Assembly: GCA_038503065.1 (NCBI GenBank) | Contig: JBCAMK010000022.1 | Coordinates: 434,001 to 498,000, forward strand | Direction: 5' to 3' | Source of the DNA: Paragyromitra xinjiangensis | Taxonomy: Eukaryota > Ascomycota > Pezizomycetes > Pezizales > Discinaceae | DNA: 64,000 nt | Shown here: piece by piece, positions 32,277 to 45,900 of the stretch | Layout: the number at the start of each line of letters is the position of its first letter | How positions within the stretch are numbered: the first letter of the stretch is position 1 | The notes under the pieces: generated by a model | Database searches by the model: none | Told to the model about the DNA's origin: nothing | The model's input: only the letters and a program-made list of their open reading frames with translations | Made by a program: the position numbers and the translations under genes

Positions 32277-35200
32277 GGTGGGGAGCAACTTGTAGCAGGG
32301 TTGAGTTTATGTTTGGGAAGAGAAAGATGAATTAGGAAGGCAGGGACGGATGGTATTGATAAGAACCGGAGAAGAAAATTCGACGAAGATAAACGGTGAG
32401 TTTTAGGGTTGTGGAGAGGATCGAAAACGTCACATGAGAGATAGTGTGAAGTAATCTCATCCGGATTAGGCCAAGTCGAAGAGATACTGAAGTTTAGACG
32501 GTGAAACGATTAGCACTAGCAGCAACTTCTCGGTAAACAATACTAACCTAACTTGGGGGAAACCTTTAGGTGCCCCACATGGTAATAATTACCAAAAAAA
32601 TATATTATACGGTAGCTAAATAGGGCTTATTATTACCCACACAAGCCGCTATAGGGCTGACCCCTGCCCATACACCCCTTGATATAGGGTTCTGATGCTG
32701 TCGTTAAGAATAAGGATAACCCTTCGCTAAATAAGCCATATATTTTAGATTTCTTCGATACATACAACCTAATGACGATACCCGTTTTACACTATAGGAG
32801 TTTTGGCCGAGTTGAAGCGACACTATAATCTACAAACTTGTTTCAAATTTCTACCTTACAAACCCAAACGACCTAGGCACTGTCGACAGATCTACTTCCT
32901 CAAATAACTACTTCCTAAATATTTTTTGAAACTTCTACAGGTACCGGCACATATACCTATTTGCAACAATATAACCAACTCAGTGAGTTCGTACCACCGG
33001 TACCCCGGGAGAAAGAATTTCATAGTATATCACTCGAATTACAAGATCTATCAACTATAGAATATGTATCTATGAATTTATGGAATTAGACGTTTAGTGC
33101 TACCACTGAATATATTCGATAGCAGAGAAATTAGGAAGGCGGTTCTATATATACTGTAACCTAGGCTCGGCCTTGACCCCCATCGATCCTCTTGTTAGTA
33201 GGCGCCTCCACACCAGAAGCAGCCTTCTAATACTCTCAATAGTCGCCTAATAATCGTAGGCTAAATAGCCTGAAAAGGTACAAACACACTATGCAATATG
33301 CACAATAGACAGAATTTAAAAGAATAACACTAAATAAATAATAGTCACATAACAGAGGCCATATGTGGCAAGATATACTTACATGTAGGTCTCCAACATA
33401 AACTGCCAAAAATAACAAGTAGGGTATGTAGCTTGAGTTGATACATCTAAGTCACTCCACCAGCAGAGATACTTTAGTAGGCAGCCTGAATATATTTACG
33501 GCCACCCGGTGACTATCCTCCACTCTGTACTCTGTGATTTACCCAGTCCCAAGAGACCGGAACTGTGTATCTCAAGACCGGGCTACTACGCTGTATTCAT
33601 ATTAGGATACATATGCGGAGAGCTGTATAGCCTACTAAGAATATCCAAATCTCTTGCAAGGAATAACTAAGCGGGCAGTTATGATTGGTAATTTCATCTT
33701 GCCACCTTAGCCCACTACAAGTCGTGCCGCCTGCACCATTGACATCCCACACATCAAGCCGAGCTCGCGGATCACAACCTGTAAGGACTCCAGCGCTTAC
33801 ACGAGAAATATAACGTCTAGGGATAATAAAGTCAACGATCGATAATCGATGACTTCTGATAACAGGCTCCCTGCGACCATTTTAAGATGGGATCGCTCTC
33901 GACACACTGCTACTCAAGCATCATAAAACTTCCTACAACATCACATCTCTACCTAGAACGCGCGTAAGGCTTTATCAAAAGCTGAAAAATGAGCATAGCC
34001 ATTGAAAAAGAAAGGAGTCTAATATACAACTAAATTCCCTTAGAGTATTCTATGATACCAACACGCTACAGTTAGCCCACCACCAGAGAAGCTGTTTCAG
34101 ACTCACCACTAGTTTGGTCACCTACGATAGCTCATGTAACCCGTACTTCTCTGTCCCGTACTTCTCGGTAAGAGCCCGAACATAGACCGCTTAAAATCCG
34201 GAATCTAGATCATTACTGCAGCTCTTAATTTTTAATTTCGAATACCCTGATGATCTAAACTTCACCCAGCAGACAATTCCTAACCCTAAGCTCAACAACC
34301 ATAAAATCAGTGACTCAAGAACCCCGAAATCTCATTTCCAGTAACTAGAAGTCAATCCTAGAGCGTGAAATATCTGTCATTTACACCTTTCAACCCAAAG
34401 ACCGATGATATTCCACGGCGATACATGTTTTTACAAACATTCCTTCACGCTGCCACTAGATGAGGTGAATTTGGTAACAGAACGAAGTACTGACTTCGGC
34501 CCTTATGGTAGGCCTCGGGAACTATTCGCAGCATCGCAGCCGCTCCTAAAGGTGACTCGTATATCTATAGTTTACCCTTCAATCTCTAGAAAGAGCTGAG
34601 AAAAGACTTAATCCCCTCCTACCCAGAATTAATATAACCACCATAAAGTACAACCGAGCATTCAACATCCCCACAACCAAACCCCACAACCTCATAAAAA
34701 CCACCTATCCAACACAACCCAAACAGTTCCATTTCCGGCAAGCCAAGCCGACGCATATGTGATATAAGACGGTGAAACCCCACAAACGAGTCCACAAAGG
34801 CATCCTGCGTGGCGTAGTAGTGAAACTCTCACTCTTACGGCACAAAGGATCATTTTTGCTAAAAGGTGATACATCATTCGTGTAACCCGCGCAAGGGTGG
34901 GTGTTCAGTTCACAAGTATCGCGGAGTTATCGTGCTTTTGAGTTTTGCTATTTCGATCTGTGGGATTATCCTCAACCGGTAGAGTTTTAACTCTAGGCTG
35001 TCTCTAGCTCTCTTTGCATAAGCGTGGTCCGGGTAGTGAAATTAAGGTTATAATCATTTCGGTAGGGTTAGGGTTTTTGATGTGATTGTTTTTCGAACCC
35101 TCGATTCCCTGGGGGGCGGGTGAATAGTTCTCCTTTCGGAGGCCTTTTCTCAAAATTTCTATATAGCTAAGATCAACTATTGTCCATGTGCAAAAGTTCG

Positions 35201-35923
35201 CGTGTTTTTGAGTTAGCAACCGAATGGAACTCCAAATTGAAAGTCCACCAATTCTGGAGGGAAAAAATCGAAAAAATCAGCAAAAAGATCTCCATGCTTT
35301 GTTGATTCTAGTCCCACTCTTGAAACCACTAGAAACCCTTTTTAGATGGCACATATGGGAGGAATGTGTGGTTAAAAGTTTAGATTCTTGTGGTGTGCAT
35401 GGTTGTAGCCAAGCTTGAGCTTTCGCTGTCTGTGCGCAGGGGTTTCCAAGGCCTTCCCACAGCCTTCCATGACTCTAGGAAAAGTTAATTGCATTTGTGA
35501 GATGTGAGTTTAAGTTAATAAGTTTGGAGGTACTTTTTAGTAATTTTTTCAATTTTTTCCCTCTAAAATTGGTGGACTTTCAATTTGGAGTTCTATTTGG
35601 TTGCTAACTCAAAAACACGCGAACTTTTGCTCATGGACAATAAGATAAATCTCTACCAGTTGTAACTTTTCCAACACAAGTTGGAAAAGAGTTCCGCAAA
35701 AATGCGAATATCAAAACGGTCTTTTAGCCCAGAGATATAACATGCAATAAAAAGGATACGCCCGATAATAAAACACTTGTAATACCAACAGGTCAAAACC
35801 AAAGCCTCACCAAAAGAATAATCACACCTAACCCCAAACTCGAACCCTTATATTAAAGCACAAACCATCACTCGGTTCAGTCCAAACTCAAAAGTACCCC
35901 CGACTAGCCATTACCCCCCCCCC
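32277..35923. other. Gene-free AT-rich tract with one large MITE
   Basis: About 3.6 kb, AT-rich throughout. It holds the element at 35180-35640 and a short direct repeat, CCCGTACTTCTC, twice near 34141-34166. Chance frames only. Confidence 0.45.
35180..35640. mobile_element. MITE with about 98-bp inverted repeats (TA-flanked)
   Basis: The arms 35180-35277 and 35543-35640 are about 92% identical in reverse complement. The outer sequence is TTGTCCATG, then CAAAAGTTCGCGTGTTTTTG. TA flanks both ends (35178-35179 and 35641-35642). The 265-bp centre is non-coding. This is the longest and best preserved inverted repeat in the window. Confidence 0.8.
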
Positions 35924-37350
35924 TCACCCAACCACTGCAGGCTTCACAAACCCCCCAAGTACCCCACCCTCCACCGGCGTCAACAGTTCTGTCCCAAGCC
36001 CATCATCATCTAATCCGCTCTCCCACTCCTCCTCACTATCCTCTTCATCACTCCCTGCAATCACACCCGCCTCCAACCCACGCTTCCGTTTCTTTCTAAC
36101 CGGCGACCTCTCGCTAGACTCCAAAGAGGACAAAACCGGGGACCTTAATGGCGACCTTAATGGCGATCTTGACGTTATCGGCGGCGGGAGGAGGTCATGT
36201 GCCCTCACAGTGACAGCAACGGTTGCTGTAGGCACCGAGGCAGGTGGAGATGGGAGTGAGTTCTTCACGAGCTCGACGTCCTCGATGCCGCCTTCTTGTA
36301 TTTGTAGCACCACCACAGGCGCTTTCGTCTTTGTGCTTTCAGGATCGTGGAGGACACCGTTTGCTTTCAGGATAGTGACGAAGCGGAGCTGTGATATTGA
36401 TACCGAAGCCGGATCAGATAATGCAGACGGGGGGATATCGTTGCGGTGGATGAGGAGACGGGAGGTCAATCCTAGTATCCACATAGGGCCTTGAACAGCG
36501 GGTTGGAGGACTGCTCCGGATCCTGGTGTCACTTTGGTAGTCATTTGGTTTAATATTAAGATCTGAACGGGTTAGTTTAAGATTAGTTAAGATTGAGTAA
36601 GGGGGTTTTACTGCAAGGTTGCGTTTCTGGGCGAGGCTGCAGAACGACTTCGTGAGGCTGGACATGATGGCGAATTTGCGGGCACTGGCGGTGTCTTTCG
36701 GGGGTGCGGCCTTAGGGTTCGGGGAACCCTTGCCGCGCGGGGAGGCGGTGCCCCTGCTGGGGGACTGGGCGCGGTCGGTGTTCTTTTTGTTATTGAATTC
36801 CTCGTGACCAGGGAGATATGCGGCGGCGAACAAAGTCGCAATATTATCAATCACTACCAATGCTGTCTTGTCAGGCGGAAACGACGGCAGTGGATGCAGG
36901 AACACCGCTAGGAGATGTGCCAATGAAGGGGTTTGCAGGATCTGAAGATGCGAGAGGTACGATAAGGGGTCTTCTTCCGGCTGGGCGCCGGCAGATATCA
37001 TTGACACCAGTCGAGACGTTGGGAGTGGGTGGGAGGTGTCGATCCAGACTACCCTGTCCCCCGCTAGCAGGGCATTTGCAGCCATCTGCATTCTAACAAG
37101 AAGGCCAGCCGGTCAAAAAACAAAAAAGCTACCAGTTTGTGCAAGGTCTGGACTTACGCCATTGCGGTTTTGCCGCTGCCAGGGGGTCCGGAGAGCTCAG
37201 ATACTTTGCCGCGGGGAAGGCCATGGCCGCGGCGGCCGCCGAGGACACGGTCGAGGTCATTGGAGCCGGTGCTGATGTGGGTGTGGAGGGCCTGGGTCCC
37301 GAGGGCTTGTGTTCCGAGGGCTTGGGATGCGGAGACGGCGTAGAGACGGT
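35924..37350 (-). CDS. Rad51 paralogue (RecA-fold recombination ATPase, Rad55-like)
   Basis: A RecA/Rad51-family ATPase expected to assist Rad51 filament assembly in homologous recombination. Firm exons on the minus strand are 37158-37350, 36612-37092 and 35924-36562; the phases agree and the introns are 65 and 49 nt. The first contains HTHISTGSNDLDRVLGG and Walker A GPPGSGKTAMA. The second has VVWIDTS and Walker B ALVVIDN, then an insertion rich in Ser/Pro/Lys. The third opens ILNQMTTKV, the conserved segment after Walker B. The C-terminal 100 residues are an extension with a likely nuclear signal (RKKRKRG) and an acidic stretch. One or more short 5' exons lie between 37351 and about 37650, but I could not fix their phase. 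Which paralogue it is (Rad55, Rad57 or Xrcc2 type) is uncertain. Confidence 0.75.
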
Positions 37351-38149
37351 CTGGAGTATGTTAGCTGTGACCTGGAGGGTATACTGGGGGGCCTTACGGG
37401 AGCCTGAGGACGGAGAGGGGGCGGTCATAGTTGGTGGTGTTGGAGTGTAACCCGACAGCGATGAGACGCGTTGAGTGTTTGGTGGACGCGTCTTACGGGA
37501 GGGAGAGTCAGCACATTCATGCAGTCTGCAAAAGCAATACAAAAAAACTCTTCAGATCACGGCCAATGGCTTCAGGAGAATTCTTACAACTGTCCAGGGC
37601 TGAAATGCAAAGCCTGAGTAGATGTCTATGATCGGAAGATCGCCAGGGGAGGCTTCTCCACTCTCAGCCTCATCCAGACCCTGGCTGCACATCCACGGCC
37701 TCTAAAACAGCTGGCGTCTTCTCGAAGAACTGATGAAACCAGGATAAATATCTTCTTCTCCCCGATTGCTGTACAGCGCATCTGTATCCTGGTTCTCGTC
37801 TTCAATTGTTTGGAGAAAGGAAATATCCCAGGTCGACCGTTACCGTGCTGCATTGACTGAGGAAGCATCGTGTCCGACGCCCAGCATGTACGTACATACA
37901 TGCTCACTCTACATATCACCACATATCACCACCTCGATTCGATTCCCATGAGTGCATTTCATTCTCTCTCGATTCTCTACAGGTCTCTCAACGAAATGCT
38001 GATCCCGTGGAACATCCATCCAGAAAAGAAACAGCGATCCCGCCGTCAATTCCTCGATACCTGACCCTGCATCTGCGCCGTACCTACAGCACTCAGTGTC
38101 TGCCGCTGTACTCCATCCCCCACCCGTCCCAAGACACATCCCACTTATC
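37351..38149. promoter_or_regulatory. 5' exons of the Rad51 paralogue and shared divergent promoter
   Basis: The Rad51 paralogue (minus) and the MOSC gene (plus) diverge from here. Canonical acceptors at CTCCAG/37350, CCTCAG/37403 and TTGCAG near 37531, and donors GTAAGG and GTAAGA, suggest small 5' exons on the minus strand. The remaining few hundred bases would hold both promoters. Confidence 0.4.
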
Positions 38150-39938
38150 ATGGCCGTGGAATTGCCTCCAACCGTGGCACTCTCCTCCCTGCAACTGCTC
38201 ATGTCCGGCGCCGCAGCTGCGGTCGTCAGCTGGATGGTGTTTGCGAGATTACTCGACCCCACGAAATCAAACGCCCACAAGCTGGGCATCGAGAAAAGCA
38301 ACCTCGCAGATGAATTCGAATACGACCCACGCGGAGATGAGGATTGGAAGATCAAGAGCTTGTGGGTGTACCCCGTGAAAAGCTGCAGAGGTATCGAACT
38401 GGATGAGGTGAACGTTGTTCCTACTGGGTAGGTCGTGACCCATGGTTTCTTCTGATTTTTATTTTATTTCATTTCTTATTCTACCTTTTTTATTCCGTAT
38501 TTTATTTTTCCCATGCCGCGATATCCTGTAAGACGAACCAGACTGACTCGATGAACCAACATCAGATTCGAACATGATCGCCAATTCGTAAGAACTCCAT
38601 GTTTTGTTCTTTTCGTTCATTTTCGTTTCCAGGGACATTGCATCTCGTGATCTCGTGGTCTTTTTTTCTTTTTCTTTCCCCGCCGTACCTGAAAAAATTC
38701 ACCACGAATCCCTCGTATCATCTTACAAAACTTGTAAAAGCAAGAAAAAATGCTTTTTTTCTTCTTCTTTTCATGGCAGTTTCGATACATTACGTTTTAC
38801 CGCCACTACCGAACCAGAAACCGTCAATTCCCTAATGCTAAAAAACAAAAACCCCAGATGTTCGCCGAAAAAAAACTAAACCCCCAATCCAACACTCCCG
38901 AATGGGTTTTCATCACGCAGCGGAGCTACCCCCTCATGGCACGCATCACAACCGCGATCCACACTGACACCAAATCGCCTACCGGCGGCACCCTCGCCAT
39001 AACCTTTCCCCTGCCACCTCGGAGATTACCGTTTCCACAATCACAGTCCCGCACCTTCCGCGTCCCACTCGCGGCAGACGACTCGGTTATGTCCGCATTC
39101 CCGCTCACACCCGTGAAGATCTGGCGCGAGTACCCACTCGGACATGACATATCGTCGGCCGTTGCAACGGAGCTGGTGGAGCTGGGGGCGTTCCTGGGCG
39201 CCAAAGGGCAGCTCGGATTATTCCGAGTTGCGCGCGTGGGCCTGAGAAATGTGTACAGGAATGCTCCGAGGAAGGAGGAGCTCGGGTATCAGCCTGTCGT
39301 GGGGTTTGCGGACGCGGTGTGTACCCCGGGTTTTGCTTCTTGGAGTTGACTTTTTTTTCTTCCTTTTTTTTTCCGTGGGCTGACGTGGTGGTAGTATCCG
39401 TTACATATGCTCAATTTGGCTTCCGTCCGGGAGTTGAATTCGAGGATTCAAGGGGAGATTCCGCAGCTGAGTGTTTTGCGCTTTCGTGCGAATATCGTTG
39501 GTTTGTGGCTTGATCATTGGCTCGCGGGATGATTAGATATGCTGACTGAATTGGTTCACGGTAGTTTCTGGACCTAGGGCGTTCCACGAGGACGATTGGA
39601 AAATGATCTCGTTTGGCGGGAAGATGTTTTATTCGAGTACGTTTATTACCAATCTTGCGAATTGTGATGTAGTCTTGTTGTAACACCCATCTGATTCCGC
39701 AGCTTCCCGGACCGTCCGTTGCAAACTCCCTAATGTGGACCCGGACACGGGGGAGAAACATATGCAGGAACCAGACAGGACTATGAGGTCATATCGTAAC
39801 ATTGACCCGGGTTCTCCGAATAATGCGTGTTTGGGCATGCAACTTGTCCCAGCGGATGAAGTTAGCACGCTGAGAGTTGGGGATAAGTTGGTTGTCCATG
39901 AAACTGGGGAGCATGTGTATATTCCGCTTTATACATAG
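38150..39938 (+). CDS. MOSC-domain molybdenum-cofactor protein (mARC-like), membrane-anchored
   Basis: Probable molybdenum-cofactor-binding protein related to mitochondrial amidoxime-reducing component and MOSC sulfurases. Six exons give 390 residues: 38150-38427, 38566-38587 (22 nt), 38858-39316, 39395-39500, 39565-39636 and 39703-39938, all phases consistent. An N-terminal hydrophobic segment (about residues 12-32) probably anchors it in a membrane. The MOSC N-terminal barrel begins with LWVYPVKSCRGIELDEV and continues with FEHDRQFMFAEKK and WVFITQRSYPLMARI. The MOSC core ends with RCKLPNVDPDTG and CLGMQL; the cysteine in RCKLPN is the residue usually linked to the cofactor. Intron 2 is unusually long (270 nt). 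Family assignment is strong; the substrate is unknown. Confidence 0.88.
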
Positions 39939-42900
39939 TGCAGACTCACGGTGGGTTCTAATGGCGTTTTAGGGATACTAGTTAGATAGATGATATCTTG
40001 TGGATACGGTTGTACACCTGGGTTGCTCTTTTCTTTTGGCTTTATAGATACTGTAGCTTGATATCCATAGATAGAAACATAGAGCATCACTCGGATGACG
40101 TTGGGCCTAGATGGGGGCCGATAAACACATTTTCCCCCGGGAGGGTTTGGGTTCTATGCAATTGCTATATGCACATCTGACCAATCACCTTGAAGTCTGC
40201 ATTGTCGCTCAAGTCTTCAGGTCTCGGGTGATACCGTAAAGGCAGGAAATAAGAACACCCTTCCCGAGGTAATCTTGGTTGGCTGATAGAGAATGCAAGC
40301 TCGCGAACCCGCATTAGTCGTTTGGATAGGGTAGAGTAGTGTCTTCGGGTTAGTGCAGTTATCTATCCTCAAGCACTAGCTAATAGCCAATCAGATCGTA
40401 TCGCAACGACTAAAAGTTTGACGGAACATCTTCTGAGTGGCCACAGGGTCCCTGGATTCCCCACTAAAATGTTACGAGATTCGGTACAGATAGAATAAGA
40501 GTTCTCGTTTCTACTGAACCTCGGATGAGACCTAACGTCAGATAAATTCCGACCGCTTTAATTCCCTTTTCCCGGGATGGGATCTCAAGATTGGTCGTAC
40601 GTACCGAGGTCTAATCGAGTTGGTCGAGTGGTGGGTGAGAAAAGCAATACCAATAAATTTTTTTCCACACATCTGCACATACCTCTATTGCTTTGTATTG
40701 CGTGTCTTAAAAGTTATATCGGTGTTCTATATACATATCATCACTGCAATACAGCAGCTTGATTAAGCACCCCTCCTCCACCCTCCACCCTCCCCCGGAC
40801 TTTATTTCCCTCTCATACGATAAACACGTGTTAAACTGGTGCTCCTTGAACAACTGTGTTAATCGATACAGGCCGTGACACCTGGTCCAATAAAACCACC
40901 ACTTTGGATGAAGCTTCCTCATGTAAATGCCGAGGCAGGTAGTTTAGAACTTGGGGTGAAGAGATGAGGGCTGTGACATCAGATGTTGTCACGTCAGAGC
41001 ACCGCTTTAATTCTGCATGATCATGAAATCTTGTTTTTTTTTTTGTCTTTCCTTCCTACGGTCTCTGTCTTATCTTCGGAAGATAATTGCGGGCCATTGA
41101 AACTCGTCAGGAGGATTTTCTTGTCTCAATACACCCTCCCCCTTTCTCCGCCCCCCAATTTCTCGCTGTAGGAGGTATTGTAATTACTTTGTAGAATGAA
41201 GAATTTAGTAAAGGGGGAGATGTCATCGTGTTACGTATATTGACTGTTCCATATGGTACTTCCGATTAAGCCTCCCCCACACCACGCTGCAGGTACTTTG
41301 ATACTAGCATAACCTAACAGCATTCTCCTATGCATGTGAAGGCGCTCCTCCATCTAGTCAACGAAGGCTGAATGTGAAAAAACTCAGATTAGACGCAGAC
41401 GCGACGGAGAAAGGCCCGGCCGGCCGGCGTTTATGCAAGAGTGAAGATCCTACCCCGTGTTGCGGCCGGATTAACTTCGGTAAAATGGTGGGTTGGTGTG
41501 AGGCTAGATAACGGTGGGAAGTTGGCCAAGATGGTTTTGGGGTTTTGGTCTCTAAGAGGGGTTTGTGTTGGTTTGACGAGTAATTGTAATCATGGTGAAA
41601 GTGGGTATCGGATGGATTTGGCGATTTTCCCTAGGGTTCTTTAGAACTTGTCCATTGAGAGTCTATAGAGTATCTTCAGCCATAAAACTCTTGCTGATAA
41701 AGGGGTAGAGTGTTTTCACGTGCAATCTCACCAGAATCTCACCGACATGATTTCTAGCCGTGGGGGGAGATATTTCGTCAGACTTGGAACCGAGTTGATG
41801 TTACGCACAGATTAGGCTTCCCGCACTATATTGCCTGGTAGCCAACCCTACGATTCTCCATCACAGCCGATCATTCGGTCTTTCACTCTACCGACACTTC
41901 TTGGCAGGTAGGTTATCAAAACAAATGATTGGGGTAATCCCCGAGACTCCCCATAGCTAGATCTTGGGGTATCTTGTGGAACAGCTTCGGCAATGGAGGG
42001 GGTCCAAAGGGCCGAGATTTCCCCAGGTACATCTTCAACAAGTGCCGAGTTCCACAATGATTATTTTTGGTACTTGGGAAGGGGGAGGGGAGACATGGGT
42101 TAGGATGTATTGAGCCGCAATGGAAAAAGTTTGAAATTTGGTATCAGATCTCGCGATGCCCTTGTGCATCTACATGTATCTTTTTGTATTGCGCCGGAAG
42201 TTTCGTGGGGCACCTCCGAGGATTCGAATTCTAGAACATCTTGGCGTAGCTATCGATGCGGACTAGAACACGGTGGTCTCGAATATATTAGGGTCCATAC
42301 TGTACAGCATGTAAGGCACGCTCAAACGCGTACATGCGTTTGGATACATATATATATTACTCTGCTTGATATCAGTCAAGCCAGGCATACCGGCCCGTAA
42401 GGTTACGGGCTAAATACGCGGTGGCATGGTTTACATATTCCCGTTAATCCGGACCAAGAACTCGGGATCTAGAACTGCGGGTAAGCTTTAGGGCTATGGT
42501 CCATGCTGACTGAAAGGTATCTTGGTGTTTCATGGTGCTGAGCGTCAAACGTGAGAAAAGCCGTATAACAGTGCCATGCCCGGTGGTCGGCAGCTTATAG
42601 TGCCAGGACAGACCGTTCTGGCCTTATATAAACTCTTGTGCTGACTACAAGCAGATGCTGACACCGTGATCCCCGCCCTTTTGGGCTTTAATGTGGATGC
42701 ACAGGATATGATTCACCTTCCAAAGAAGTGAGGATGATGACTGGACTGCGGTTTGGATGTCGAGGAGGTTTGATTTTGAACTTCGTGCAGACAGAGCGGA
42801 GTTGTTTTTTTTTATTTTCAAAAGGAATAGATCGACCAAGATGCATGTTTGTAAGGATGTTTCCGTCTTCCCCGTGGGCATCCAGATGTTTCCTCTTTAA

Positions 42901-45900
42901 CTGTCGAGATAGATATGTGGCTAGGGCTACCGGCTACCTTGCCGGAGATTGTCGTTTGGGATGAGATCGATGGCATGGCCCGTGCGGGGAGCAGAGTACA
43001 TGCCATACCGATTACTCGCGTGGGGGCACGCTGGATCACGAGATTCGGAGCTCAGAGTTACTAATTCCAGGTCACGGGTCGAGAAAATACTGCAACTGGC
43101 ACGGGATCGCTCCGTGGACTTATTCTCTTCTCCCCCACGACTGACTGATTTTCCTCAATTACACAGACCAACAACAACTGAATCAGGGGTATGATGAACA
43201 CGCTGAAACCTGCCGGTACATGAATGAGAAATCTTTGGACTCCGACGGCTGATTCGGCTTTCTTGAACAATAATCCCCGAAAAGCACGACTATCAACGTT
43301 CACTGTGGACCTCTATGACCGAAGTGGGAGGACGTATACCGTATACGAGAGTCTTGGACGAGGTTACATTAAGCTTGTGATCATACATCATGATACATGA
43401 TCACTCCCAGGCCATTTTTGCTTATCCTACTTGCTAGACGGTCTTGTTATAGTTGTACCTCAAAGGCGTTCCATTTCTTTTTTCTCTTACCGTGCCATGC
43501 GCCAACGTTGCTAAGGTACGTAATGTTTAACTCCTCATCCCCATCTTCACTTCCCCCCAGCTATCAATCTCCCCTTCGACATCTGCCGCTCCCGAACTGT
43601 AGACCACTTGATAATCGGACCGTGGTTCAACCCGCCCAATATCGGATGCCGTCGCGGTCTATCTGGCGTACATTTCCGGTGTCGGTTACTGGATCCGCAA
43701 GGCTATACGGCATTAGGAAAGGGACCCTGGATCGACACTTCGCTTGCAATCTTGGCATCAAAGAAGCTTATCTTGAGCTGCGCGGAACGTGGGGCTCAAG
43801 AGGCGGGGTATATAATTTCTTTTTTTTTCGTTGCTATGTTTTGTGACAAACCAGTCGCCACAGGCGAGCACCTTCCCCTCACATCAGCCATCGTCGTCAT
43901 CATCATGCGACAACACACACACAACAATAACCGGGGTGGATGTTCGATATCACTCCCTCAAACGCTGTTTCGCTTTATTTATTTTTTCTCCCCGCCGAGC
44001 CTCTTGATATCGTTTTCTCAGACTTACGAGAATAAACTGTCAGGTGCGCGCGGCATCCTCGGGCAGGCGCGGTAGTCAACTAACCCCCCAATAATCTGAC
44101 ATGGTAATTTACTTCAAACCCGTGTGCACCCTCAGTCTCGTGGTGTGATCCTGAGAAATTGCGGGGGCATCAAAAACACCCAGATTTTATGTGATTTGAA
44201 TCGTGGGGTTTATCGGATTAAGTTTACCGGAGATACAGCTGTCCAATCTCCAGGTTCTCCGTATATTGTGGGGGCCACCAGATATCTTCATTTTCACGGT
44301 CCGTGACTCGTGAGTCTATATGTGACGATATATGAAAAACTACGTCAGCCCAGAGACCCTTGGAAAATGAGATATCTGACCACGCAAAGCGGGGAAGATT
44401 AAAGATTTAGAGCAATAAGATTCTTATATCGCGGGATGCCGGTGAGTTGAGAGCCGGTGTTTGCGTCATTACCCCTCGTTTTTGGTTGATTTACACCCCC
44501 CTCCCTTCTTGGAGCTGATGCCTATATTTTCGTCGCGCCTTATGGTCGCGTCACATGGTCGAACTCACGAATACAACCAATAAGTCACAAGTACTATCCC
44601 GGTATTTCGAAACACTGACAGCTGGCGCCGTCGACAAGTCGTTTTCTGGGACGGAATAAGCAAAACCTGCTCCTGAAACTTCTTCAATGCATTAAATGAA
44701 GATTACCAAATAATGCTTGATCTATCAACACTGCCGGGTCGCACATGTATGCAATGTCCTGTGTAGTATCGTCGATTTTGAAAAAACTCGAAAACTGCCC
44801 TGCAGAAGCATCGTCTTCGAGGAGGACTAATTTTCTTTTTTTCTCTCTCCATGCTGTCCTGGTCCAGTGGCTGCAGACAAAGTGTTTGAGACTTTGATTC
44901 TGCAAATAGGCTCTTGACAACAAGGATCCCTCAAATGAAATTCGGCTTAGTTTGTCCAGGATAGGTAACTTTTTCCGACCCAACAAGGCTGACCCCGCAA
45001 CGTGCATGCGTGGGATGGGGAAGAAACAAGAAACGAGAAAAACTAAATAAATCGAATGGTGACTGTTTGATGGCACATGCGGAGAGATAATCGAGAGATA
45101 CTCGAGGAAGTGGGGAAAAAAAGCAAACTAGATTTCAACGTCAGGAAGCGAAAAAAATGAGGGGAAGGGTCCAAAAAAAAATTTCTCAAAACTTTGTATC
45201 AGCCATCCCCAATGGCACCAGCAAAGGATCGAGGAGATCAGATTTATCTTCCAGTAATTTTTCGTTACCAAGAGTTTGCCTTCTACGGCGCATCCGTTAA
45301 ACCCCCCGCAGGGACCAGCGAGCAGCCAGCAAGTTCCCGCCGTCTCGGCTTGATCATGATGGAATCGAGTGCGATTCCAATGCCCCGATGGATCGTGATT
45401 TGCTTTTTTTCTTCTTTCGCTGAAGGTCCCACTTGGCAACAGCCTGGAACCCTAACGTGTTGTACGAGGGAAAGACGTTGCGAGAAAAAAAAAAAAAATA
45501 CATAAAAATCTACCGGTGAACATGCGTGGAACGAAGGAGCGAGCGGTCAATTTTCTGTTTTCGAGGGGCTCCGGCGATGTTAATGAGGAATTGTCAGCCG
45601 GCAGCTCTCGGTATTGGTCAAGGCAGGATGTTGACGATAAGGTTGTCAAAATTATGATTGATAGGTGTACGTCTCATAGTAATTATGACACTCAAATTTT
45701 TAGACCCGAGAACTGCCTAATTGTTCTCTCGATTTTCTTGGCCTCCACCGGGATTCTATTTCTATTTTCTGCTCCCTGCCTGTTGCCGCCTTGCTAGTTG
45801 CGTTTTTGATGCTCAGAATTCAAATATTGGCCATGCCTTAGGTATCTTTGATATTTGGTACATGGTGCACGGTACATCCGTGTTCCATAGTAAGAGTGAT

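Noticed and set aside
43397..44075. Two overlapping frames of about 150 codons
   Set aside because: Different frames of the same sequence, each running into low-complexity Phe-rich translation. No conserved motif.
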